DNA of 64,000 nt from Phytomonas francai (Eukaryota > Euglenozoa > Kinetoplastea > Trypanosomatida > Trypanosomatidae), in contig MJCC01000003.1 in assembly GCA_001766655.1 (NCBI GenBank), positions 278,507 through 342,506 of the forward strand. Reading direction: 5' to 3'. The notes beneath the pieces were generated by a model. The model had not been told where the DNA came from, searched no databases, and saw only the letters and a list, made by a program, of their open reading frames with translations. Of the stretch, positions 57,401 to 64,000 are shown piece after piece (positions within the stretch are counted from its first letter, which is position 1; every line of letters starts with the position of its first letter). The translations under genes and the position numbers were made by a program.

Positions 57401-60342
57401 AAGATACTCCCTGAACATGGATTATTTGAAACAAGTGACAAGGTCGAGGGTGAAGCGTTGCAGCCCCCAGAGGTGATATTCGCCAGCTCAGGAGATATAG
57501 ATGCATCGAGCAGATTCTTTTCGTCATTGTGGCTTCTGTCTAAGATAGCATTTTTTGAAGAATTCAGAATTAATGCCCTATCTTTCGGGGTAAAAATTAA
57601 AATTGGTTCGTCTTTTGAAAGTCTCTTTGCATCGTTCGAAGGCGCAGGGGTTTCTTCGATAGGTGATGGGGACCATTTACCACGAACTACGCGCGGGGTA
57701 GATATGACATGCTCCTGCGCCGCCGAAGTCTTTCTTTTTAGGGAAGATTTGTGCATGCAACAATGCAAAAAGTCGAACCGAGCCCGCCGACACTCGCCTT
57801 TCCATTCATCGGAACAGAAAAAGAAGGCTGTGGCGAACTGACAAATTATCGCACCACCAACATTGGAAAATAGGTCCTTCAACTCACGATCTGAAGAAGT
57901 GCTTCTACAATCGATAGTGCTCATAGACCCGTAATGGGACTGCGCTTCAGTGGGGTCCCGATAATTGCCTTCGGGAATTCCCTCATTGGCTTCGGAAGTC
58001 CCTATCGGTGTTTCTGCCGATGTGTTGGTAGACACTATGTTGAACGCCCCCACGGCAGACCGACCGTCGTCTTCATCGCGCACGAAGAGCATCTGCTTCA
58101 GGTACTCCGCCCAGCTCTTCAGGACCCCTTCCTTGTATGCAAGCTCCACCTCAGCAAGGAGGTCGTCGAGGGTGGGACCGTCTGGGATTGACACCGGAGT
58201 GGCAGTGTTGAGATTTGCAGCGAGTAGCTGTGAGGGTAGTGCGAGGCCGGCACGCCCGGGTTGGGGGGGCATCGATGAGGAGCCACCCGTGGAGGGGGCG
58301 GCCTGTGAGGATTTCGCACTCCCGCTGCTGCTTCCACCTCCTCCGCTCGCGCTCCCTACGGAGATGTGTGAGTTTTGACACACGATACCGCCCTCGGGCT
58401 GATTGCCGCCCGTTGGGTTGGTGCGGTTCAGGAACACACATTGCATCTGCTGCCGCTGCTTGTCTCTGGCGATGATCGGCTCAATAAGGGCACGCGCGTA
58501 TGGTACCTGAAGCATGCACATCATGAGCTCCAACCCGTCATCGCGCAAGAAAGTTGCACAAACGACGCACTCGGCCATGGAGGGCCCGAAGGGAGAAAGT
58601 AGCTCACGCAGAATGTTAACGACCTCGGGCCAGTCTACAGTTAGAACCTTTTGCTTGGAGTGGCCAGCGGTGGCCGCGACACCAGGGGACTCTGAACTTC
58701 TGGGGTCTGACTTCCCAAACTCTTTGTCTCTTTCCTCGATCGCTTTGTCGGCAGGTTTGGTTGTGGAAGCTTCCTGCGACGGCGGTACCTTTAGGGCGGC
58801 CGCCTCTAATCGGATGATATGCTTCTGAAGCATAGACCGAAGGATGACCCACGCTGCCAGTGAGCAGGCGGAGCTGAGAATTTTGTTTATACTTTTCGCT
58901 AGTTCCTGTGAGTCGGCTTTAGTCTTGGTACATTCAGGCGTTAACGCTGCTGTAGGATCGGAATGCTGCTGTTGAGATTCGTTTTGTGCAGGCGCTATAG
59001 TGGGACTCTTTGGAGCCCCTGGAGGCACCTTAGCATCCCCTCCCACCGTTGCAATGTTTGCCTCTGTAGAGTGTTGCAGCAGCTTCTGACTGTTCCCCTG
59101 TTCTTCGAGTGGGATAAATGACAGAAGTGCACTTTTCTCAGAAGCAGCAGGCAATAGCTCTGGTTGTTTTTGCTGCTGTTGTTCTTGCTGAATAAAGATC
59201 ATGTTATCCTGTCCCTGGCCTTTGCGCTGAGCGTAGGAAGCCTCTTTATAAAGAATGTCTGTTTCAGTATATATTAGAAGCTCCACAAGCGACAGGAGGA
59301 GCTGGCGCCACTCGTAGATCGTCACGATCTCCGGGTCTGTCTTCGAGCAAGGCTCACGTGACGAGGGTTGCGGCGTTGTGCTCCCATCAATAATCGCATT
59401 TTCATCAATAGCAGGGTCGTCGCTGCTTTGATCTCCGTCATGCGTGCGGGCAGCTTCAGTGGTGTCCTTTTTCTCACTTCTCATCGAATAAGCGACACCG
59501 TGTGGCTGCATATCCGAGGCCGGAGAGGGTAAGGCTAGGCTATCTGGACAGGGGCACTTGTTCCCGCTCTTGGAGCCCGCATCATGTTTTGCTATGCACT
59601 GTCGTATGTGTTCGTGCAGCTCAGCTTCATCCATCTCAGGCACCTCCTGCAGACACACATCGAGTGCCTCGATGAGTTCCGCCCGCTCCTGTTCCAAGGA
59701 TGCCATCTGCACGTCAATATCCTCTACTTGATTGTGTATGGCCGGAGCACATTCGCTTGCACCTGCTGCGATGGAAGCGGGGGTATCAATTTCCCCCCGG
59801 GCTATGCCACCGTCTCCCTTCCCCAATTTTTGATCCAGTGATTGGCACGTTGGCGCATCCGCCAAAACAGTTAAGGCACCTTCTTGGTACTGGGGACGAC
59901 TGCCCGAAGAGGTGGACGCTGCAGCCACGTTCCCCAATTCAGTGTCTTCTGCGATAGTGCTTTGGACTTTAGTCAGCCCATCCTCTGTTTGTGAGATCGT
60001 CGACGATAACACTCGTAGTTGCAGCGTTTCCACTTCTGTGAGAACTGAAGTCCGACATTTAAATTCGTCATGGGTGGAGAAAGACCCAGTTTTCCTAGAC
60101 CCCTGGGAACGCCGCTCGACCATGGCGCGAATGTGTAGCAGAACATCCTGTTTTGATGCGTTCGGTGGGAGTCCTTTAAGGACATTGCTAACTGGGCTGG
60201 ATTTGTCTGCAAACGCGGAGGGTATCTCTGTTGCGACATTACTGGCGTTCTTAGCATTTTTCGTATCCTTTCCTGTAGTTGCGGAGGTGTCCCGGCTACC
60301 AACTTTTTTGAGAAACTCAGTAATTTTCTTAAAATTAAACAT
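51496..60342 (-). CDS. Giant TPR protein with a CHAT-like pseudoprotease domain
   Basis: 2,948 residues from the ATG at 60342 (MFNFKKITEFLKK); an open codon two earlier is not ATG. The first 1,000 residues are low complexity with glutamine, serine and threonine tracts and a few helical islands. About 1,000-2,150 contain many TPR units, e.g. LMDMKEFLSAVELFKQAV, LGRWEDALEAYFRTLV and YKALGKHKIAIQYLSPVLEY. The last 550 residues follow a CHAT-domain plan: AECLIIVVDPSLLRVPFHAL, TLVVTPSVSHLIECG, and a final AFTLVG. The catalytic pair of CHAT peptidases, a His after the fifth strand and a Cys in an SACxT motif, seem to be missing (LNTPVDD and VITVDRGVS lie there). TPR-CHAT architecture resembles TTC28 and separase-type proteins. 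It is likely a scaffold. It is one of the largest genes in the cluster. Confidence 0.78.
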   Translation of the reverse strand: MFNFKKITEFLKKVGSRDTSATTGKDTKNAKNASNVATEIPSAFADKSSPVSNVLKGLPPNASKQDVLLHIRAMVERRSQGSRKTGSFSTHDEFKCRTSVLTEVETLQLRVLSSTISQTEDGLTKVQSTIAEDTELGNVAAASTSSGSRPQYQEGALTVLADAPTCQSLDQKLGKGDGGIARGEIDTPASIAAGASECAPAIHNQVEDIDVQMASLEQERAELIEALDVCLQEVPEMDEAELHEHIRQCIAKHDAGSKSGNKCPCPDSLALPSPASDMQPHGVAYSMRSEKKDTTEAARTHDGDQSSDDPAIDENAIIDGSTTPQPSSREPCSKTDPEIVTIYEWRQLLLSLVELLIYTETDILYKEASYAQRKGQGQDNMIFIQQEQQQQKQPELLPAASEKSALLSFIPLEEQGNSQKLLQHSTEANIATVGGDAKVPPGAPKSPTIAPAQNESQQQHSDPTAALTPECTKTKADSQELAKSINKILSSACSLAAWVILRSMLQKHIIRLEAAALKVPPSQEASTTKPADKAIEERDKEFGKSDPRSSESPGVAATAGHSKQKVLTVDWPEVVNILRELLSPFGPSMAECVVCATFLRDDGLELMMCMLQVPYARALIEPIIARDKQRQQMQCVFLNRTNPTGGNQPEGGIVCQNSHISVGSASGGGGSSSGSAKSSQAAPSTGGSSSMPPQPGRAGLALPSQLLAANLNTATPVSIPDGPTLDDLLAEVELAYKEGVLKSWAEYLKQMLFVRDEDDGRSAVGAFNIVSTNTSAETPIGTSEANEGIPEGNYRDPTEAQSHYGSMSTIDCRSTSSDRELKDLFSNVGGAIICQFATAFFFCSDEWKGECRRARFDFLHCCMHKSSLKRKTSAAQEHVISTPRVVRGKWSPSPIEETPAPSNDAKRLSKDEPILIFTPKDRALILNSSKNAILDRSHNDEKNLLDASISPELANITSGGCNASPSTLSLVSNNPCSGSILESRIESPIFLSNVITTKSHHNLPNFNCRSTAEHQIPQPALYAVGKKMLAQIAKMSWAAALHKRVEHCITDQPPSLELASRYALEEHQVAGMLKDFRARQRALNSILKSHLSAGRSHEALAIANKHFKNERKEWSSRAQTIFSAMQYLQSMVQLVQAQAACHAYGAVIETGQFVLLQCDLCEQMLQVISPKPRGAFILRFGNARVKLINTKVYLTKELWYSYAMFNNNTRAEKLFDECIINILQLRKKLRDNELFDDLMKRGKQLMDMKEFLSAVELFKQAVNISSAALKDNQSGYSGGIIAIQNNTNNTASGGNSGANPQSTPNTATTASSISQEPTVSTVPSSSSSRAPLTAFSVNLHLHRAGSSDPSSADEHTHVLTPKEEEELELTWKAAESQRMLALAFVTQAEHEVNVQARRVQLSNAVNNAYASQASLQKWQAKGGTPKRMLTAVPSSLIVIAKALLLLGQPKKAALLLEPLIEAKPNAVSAWPPMWAEILDPTTDPLTAEDIALRIYVNSVRIAVFQLYGQCLSKFDGERALRVVERTRTLLKESFYWMHVVRRKISMKYHPKSCGSSSLNSLSKLNIHREKGPLEDPEDKDSLVENASPEMLREMECSENIENRRTDLNNQAPSALEEEQMTINVPNLTNAAHPHKKNILVHEALDAEGNISDDEKSKKVKDLFQRIDVLLSSKSERVTALRALHSGCLEVRKAHCEFEITAGDTLSLLGRWEDALEAYFRTLVICLNEDEAAAEAFKRSKSMASRGGSHSKAPTTAVAKTDTTNLDMSAFTLDLLLIGELNQEFDEDEEEEEEIVKWISTTNLSTSTGAKDLRAVLAHEEHMKCKVCENMALSRIANVYKALGKHKIAIQYLSPVLEYAKECNNALLEYQSMLSLSRLYTITEAHELAQEMWKKVSALAKRYEDKEVSRETMRNIVTVQEAAMLFSDVIRTAEELRQLALAAEGSDATADLRYALEALANAHLQLAHYKECIEALNEREKVQEKSGEWNGKLLELRACARLGNGEVAEAIKILSKWVNKARQLQNLSELGRANAELGAAYVVKGDPYAAHRCYLSSLQSFSRLKGVISHQDRLCIIKSAHWLVHNYYLNNDMIQVNVELPQPGTTANTHSGVDEHANKRLMNYSIFGSGGEVYENGLHNQSGDLAQILEEDEKMRSGSGLIEQDQNYFIDNNIDKFLDSIQNHSIAEMNMYLDKDKNTSGSSSGATSPAAIAVPSNQLESNSGELSPRESSPSSIGNISDGDGVRVNADSPISFEPTQQTESTPKDTKKPVSDKEGCLASLTNCTDRESLYTAAESKPQASSAEEKQKPPGPSAGIANLPTTTTTTKHATAIPSTTLTNVSMCSRPAAAIAGTDVLSAMGGSDAHNNAAACAQPGKPRTSRMMTNTSPSMILEVLHNHDECHKKRPSKVSTLCYLSALKIMDWTTRLICGSCTNPHCRYVIPYSPAESVDLVLLAHPRCIFVFFFAEYVTESSSSYDVIIRPANHSHFMHRNAQVTTLKEYCNKKLLSRVAKKATKQTSTATDPSFANTLDKTTKSVPLNLTLELISGEISSKTESVSSFNKRSITMCDPNVVNASGMNPALLERALEDEIRTQLGYLYDELWRPVQSSFRHANLNLSDAECLIIVVDPSLLRVPFHALLPSPENLFPGDSIEPIGQQATLVVTPSVSHLIECGVSRRENGRTAPQPSTTAPDHKSQKIIFLPEEDARANSRNINPNNANLTESEPALQSTLSGLQYHSAGDATPTEGGRNPPLESLAETEVEDPFSPLRSCWSIHAGCTRKEFLSAFADPQNRVIMALNTPVDDRLKVADGVIGLHDLASARAHEAREVGTSTRGGAYTTHGLEHLDLLVITVDRGVSASATEPVGALSLCLELRCARALLLDVITGTAINAMHKEFLVLYLKHLDRVKRCNLKFPYALALRMTLGMMIEKGWPVTVWGAFTLVGAP

Positions 60343-61522
60343 CTTCACCTGCCTACTTCAAGGAGGTTAAGAATGTGAAATAGCGTGAAAAGAGATGCTC
60401 CTTGTGAGGAGCAAAAGAATTGTGAAAAAACGATTATCTGTAGATGACCCTGTCACCTGTCACTGCCTTTTCTCAACCACGAGTGTTTTCGGATTTTTTC
60501 TCTATAAATACAATCTCAATAGAAGAAAAAAGTAAAAAAAGCAAGCACTTGCGAAGCCTATAAAAATGACGAAAGCAAGTGAACTGTAAAGTAAACCGCA
60601 GAAAAAAAACTATTTCAGTAATACTAGTATATATTTATTCCTCAGAAAAGACAAACAGAGAATACTTAACGTAGGGGCGGTCTATTCAAAACTCTGAAGA
60701 GTATCAGAAGCTAGTGATTTTCTCTATCTTTCCCTTTCTCGCTTTCTAAAAAAAAAATCCTTGCTATTTATATATACTCTTGTGACCTTTATTTTGAAAA
60801 TTTATATTGGTTCCCTTTAAGCAATGGTACGCACAGACAAAAAGAAAGTTGGTCCAAGGCAAAATGCCCAGTTTTTTGGGGAAAAAAATGAAGAAAAAGT
60901 AACTTCTTCAGTCGTGCGGCTACAATAACTTGCACTCATACACGCACGTAAATAATTCGTGAATATTACCTTTGATAAGCACGACTATGAATACAGAGAT
61001 CGGTTTTATATAGAGAAGAGCAAAGAGGAAAAATGAGACAGATAATGAGCAGGAACAGAGCTTTGCTGTATTTGAAGAGGGTATATTGGCACTAGAATAG
61101 ATAATTTTGCATCCAATTCATTAGGTAGAGCGATGCACATAGATATCAGTTCATTTTATACAAATACTTTAGAGAAGGAAGCACAAATGAGTCAACGGGC
61201 GCAAATATTTTTGGCATTATAGGTATGCTTCAGTTATTTAATTCATTTATCTAATGTGCTAAATCACCTACAGCTCCTAAGTTGACGGGGCGGCATTTAT
61301 TAAAAATGAATATTTTTTTCCTAACTGCACCTCCTGCCACAATGTGCTACACAACCAGACCATTGATCTATGCGTTGCATATAGAATGGTTATAAAACCC
61401 ACCAAGATGGATATGATGCCTAACGAAACATATCCCTATATTTTATTTTTTTACTCGACTCATTGAGTTGGAGAAGTGAAAATTCAAACGTATCGATATA
61501 CTGGCGAACTTTCGTCTCCTAA
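60343..61522. other. Gene-poor spacer
   Basis: 1.2 kb of AT-rich sequence, including A- and T-runs near 60750 and 61310, with no frame above background on either strand. It separates the giant gene from the WW-domain gene. Confidence 0.5.
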
Positions 61523-62050
61523 TTAAGCTTTCGTCCTGCGGCGCCAGACCTCCCATGGCTTTTCCTCATGCGCCTCCCGACTCACATGATCGAGATAGAC
61601 CACCGTTCCGCGATAGGCGACCCGTTCCCAGCCGGGCGGCAGGACCTCTTCCTTGGTGGCAGGGGGGCTCCCCCCCGCCGTGTCGTCGTGCCGGCCGCAG
61701 AGGACGTCGTAGATCACCCCGGCCGTGGCGCCCCGCGGCAGACGCACCGGCGCGGCGATCCGCTGCGGGAACGGCTCCGCGGGCGCGGGGGCGGCGGCAC
61801 GCAGTTGCGAGTTCGGTGGTGGGGGGGGCTGGGGCTGGGGCTGGGAATGGGGTGGAACCTGGGGGTGGGGCTGGGAATAGGGCTGGGAATGGGGTGGAAC
61901 CTGGGGGTGGGGCTGGGACTGGGAATGGGAATGAGACGCGTGGTGAGACCTCGTGTTGGGGCTGGGGGGCGGCGGCCGGCGACGATTCTCCTGGGAAGGG
62001 GAGTCGCTGCGCAAGCGACGTCGGTATGCCACGGCCTGCCTGTCCGCCAT
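61523..62050 (-). CDS. WW-domain protein with Pro/Gln/His/Ser repeats
   Basis: 175 residues from the ATG at 62050 (MADRQAVAYRRRL). The first 40 residues are basic. Residues about 35-80 are a low-complexity tract of tandem units such as SQPHPQVPPH and QPQPQPPPPP. Near the C-terminus a single WW domain is clear: LPPGWERVAYRGTVVYLDHV, then a final PW. The usual second Trp is replaced in the middle by the variation V-Y-L-D-H, as in other WW domains, and the conserved Pro comes before the closing Trp. WW domains bind proline-rich ligands; here the protein's own tract could bind it or others. Function unknown. Confidence 0.72.
   Translation of the reverse strand: MADRQAVAYRRRLRSDSPSQENRRRPPPPSPNTRSHHASHSHSQSQPHPQVPPHSQPYSQPHPQVPPHSQPQPQPPPPPNSQLRAAAPAPAEPFPQRIAAPVRLPRGATAGVIYDVLCGRHDDTAGGSPPATKEEVLPPGWERVAYRGTVVYLDHVSREAHEEKPWEVWRRRTKA
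61826..61945. repeat. GC-rich tandem repeat in the WW gene
   Basis: On the plus strand a purine-rich unit (GGGCTGGGAATGGGGTGG then AACCTGGGGGTGG) is duplicated and extended by shorter GGGCTGGG units. It encodes the proline/glutamine/histidine repeats. The frame is kept throughout. Confidence 0.8.
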
Positions 62051-62821
62051 GCGATGGTATTCGAGAGTGTGTGTATGGGGGTGGAGGGGCAGTCTCTTGT
62101 ACACGATTATCCAAGATGGCCTAATACAGCTTGTTATTCGACCACTAGTGTTGTGTATATTGCCCAGAAGGACAAATTCGAGATTTTCAAAAATAGAAGA
62201 AACAGACATAGAAAATAACGTAATCAAAACTCCATGTCAAGTGGATAAAATGGGTATTACTTGCTTTAGACCAGTGATGACATTACTTTGTTTTTTTTAT
62301 ATATTATTATCCATTTACTCCACCTATTTTCCTTTTATTCATGGTATTCCTGAGGGAAGGGTAAGGGTAGGTATCAAAGGGCAAAGAAGAGACTAAATTC
62401 CAAAGAAGCGTTATGCGCAAACTTATTGGGATCTAATGCACTTTACGGCACGTGAACAGTCCTTCCCTCCTTCCAGACACACTTTCAGCCTTGAATTGGG
62501 ATTGAGGCAAATAAAGGGAAAAGATGAAACATAGTAGCAAACGAGAAGACTTCTTAATGGGGTGTAATCCAATCGTCAAATACTAACTGCAAAGGTAGGT
62601 ACATTATTTTCACAGAACTACTGCAATTTTAAGAAGTAGAGCATTCGTGCATTTCTTTAAGCAAGCAAGCAACAGGAGCAACAGCAAAGGCACAAAAAGG
62701 AATATTCATTCGCCAACAAAGATGAAAGCAGGAAAGGAAAACATACTATTCTGATTAAAGGATGCATCACTTACGCGTATACATGCACGTATGCATGTTA
62801 TGTATCAAGAGGACTCTCTCA
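62051..62821. other. Spacer
   Basis: AT-rich, no intact gene. Short pyrimidine tracts occur upstream of the WW gene on the coding strand. Confidence 0.45.
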
Positions 62822-63220
62822 TTAGATCCGTTGCTGTGGAGGAAGAGGGTTGGATTTATTTCTATCACGAATCTCCAACGCATGCTGATACCCAAACGAG
62901 GAGATCAAGTCGCTTCTCCTGCAATAGGAAACTTGCAAGGGCTTATCACGTCCCATGTTATAATGATCGTGAAGGGCTTGAATGGCGGCGTCAGCCTCAT
63001 CCGTAGTGGCATACGTTACAAACGCAGATCCCGTGTTCTTACCATTCCGGTCCTGTAAGGTATTGACGTAGAGAACATGACCATAAAAAGAAAAGATCTG
63101 ACGAACGTCGCTTTCGGTAGCGTCAAAGTTAAGCTGACCGACAAAAAGACGTGCAATGCCTGATCGTTGATGCTGTAACGACGCATTGCCCGTAGAGGCC
63201 TCGTGTGAGGTAGAGGGCAT
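62822..63220 (-). CDS. Single-RRM RNA-binding protein
   Basis: 132 residues. One RRM covers about residues 22-105 with RNP2 RLFVGQL (24-30) and RNP1 GSAFVTYA near 68-75. The closing segment ALHDHYNMGRDKPLQVSYC is typical of the CELF/Bruno and kinetoplastid UBP/RBP-type RRMs. Kinetoplastids use many small single-RRM proteins to control mRNA stability and translation, since transcription is polycistronic. The target is unknown. It is the first gene transcribed in the window if the cluster starts beyond the right edge. Confidence 0.88.
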   Translation of the reverse strand: MPSTSHEASTGNASLQHQRSGIARLFVGQLNFDATESDVRQIFSFYGHVLYVNTLQDRNGKNTGSAFVTYATTDEADAAIQALHDHYNMGRDKPLQVSYCRRSDLISSFGYQHALEIRDRNKSNPLPPQQRI

Positions 63221-64000
63221 GATGATTTAGGAAGATGCAATCTATTAGTTTCTTCTGTCTATGCTATACCAAAGTCGTATTTTAACGTATCTAAAGATCA
63301 AGGATAATTCAAACTCAAAATGTATTAGGTTTGAAGGGAGAGAGGATTGCAGAGACATACTTTATTATTATCTCAGCAAAATTAACACTTGCCTCATATT
63401 TATCTTCAACTATTATTTTAAATATTCTATGCACGTAAATTTTTAAAGTAATAAAGGAAATTGCCATAATAATAATAAAGAAAGAAATATGAAAAAAACA
63501 AAAAGGATCTGTACGTCTCAGTAGATGAGTCACCTTACTCAGTCCGTCTGTATTATTTATAGAAAAAGAAAAATGGAAAATATCTGCCTTTAGAAGTTTG
63601 GATTCACAAGGAAAAGTAAAGATTTTAGTGCATTTTATTAATAATATCAATTCTTCACTTGCTAAATAGGTTTTGTATAATGTGTATGATTAACACACAA
63701 CCTATAGTCTGGATTTTTTAAGAGGACAATAAAAAATATAATTAATAATCGTGAATTACAGAAATTCACGTCATGTGTGTAGATGCAAAGTAGAAACATG
63801 CATGCATATTTTTGTTTATAGCAGTCTGTTATTTAACACAGGTGAGAAGGAGAATACAAAAGTACATTTGTTGATATATAAAAAGAGGTTTGTTATCACT
63901 AGATTGTGTAAGAAGAAGAATAAGAGGAAAGGTATGGCGTAAGTCCGTTGCCTGCATCTCATTATGGAGACACAATCGGTAACAGACACTCACGCATGCT
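63221..64000. other. Spacer at right edge
   Basis: AT-rich, nothing coding recognised. A minus-strand frame at 63315-63650 shows no coding character. Whether a promoter or strand-switch lies beyond the edge cannot be seen. Confidence 0.45.

Noticed and set aside
63315..63650. Minus-strand 111-codon frame near the right edge
   Set aside because: Lysine/isoleucine/phenylalanine-rich composition matches spacer; the frame has no ATG with a likely leader and no motif.

Overview
The window looks like 64 kb of nuclear DNA from a flagellated kinetoplastid-type protist (Euglenozoa). Three things point there. All 27 convincing genes lie on the minus strand, so they read from the right end toward the left, as in a directional polycistronic gene cluster. 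No gene shows an intron. Several start codons are preceded on the coding strand by a pyrimidine tract and an AG, as expected for trans-splicing of a leader RNA (clearest upstream of the PIG-A gene at 23982). TAA, TAG and TGA all act as stops, which argues against a reassigned genetic code. A dynein-arm assembly factor (DNAAF5) implies a motile flagellum. The species cannot be named from the sequence.

Layout in transcription order. 64.0-61.5 kb: a single-RRM protein and a WW-domain protein. 60.3-51.5 kb: a 2,948-residue TPR protein ending in a CHAT-protease-like domain that seems to lack its catalytic residues. 50.5-44.1 kb: an orphan protein with a ubiquitin-like end, a 1.45 kb gene-poor gap, and two adjacent PRA1-family membrane proteins. 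43.5-37.0 kb: a helical orphan, ribulose-5-phosphate 3-epimerase carrying an in-frame minisatellite, another orphan, and a PROPPIN (Atg18/WIPI-like) gene without an ATG. 36.6-28.9 kb: a short-chain dehydrogenase, a 979-residue orphan and DNAAF5, the last interrupted by 150 N. 28.4-24.4 kb: cyclophilin, a PDRG1-type prefoldin, the RAD1 clamp subunit and a small orphan. 24.0-18.7 kb: PIG-A, a ThiI-cysteine desulfurase fusion and a small orphan. 18.3-11.2 kb: DNA polymerase delta and an ISWI remodeller. 10.5-0.45 kb: a Ca2+-kinase-like protein, a TPR protein, a helical-repeat protein that is probably mitochondrial, an RBR ubiquitin ligase and a coiled-coil protein.

The genes are mostly housekeeping and are not grouped by function, which is normal for such clusters: replication and checkpoint (POLD1, RAD1), chromatin (ISWI), GPI-anchor synthesis (PIG-A), pentose phosphate metabolism (RPE), membrane traffic (PRA1 x2, PROPPIN), protein folding (cyclophilin, PDRG1) and flagellum assembly (DNAAF5). 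Spacers of 0.3-1.5 kb are AT-rich and full of homopolymers and microsatellites, while several coding regions contain very GC-rich cores. The most unusual items are the ThiI-desulfurase fusion, which lacks the THUMP domain, and the giant TPR/pseudo-CHAT protein.
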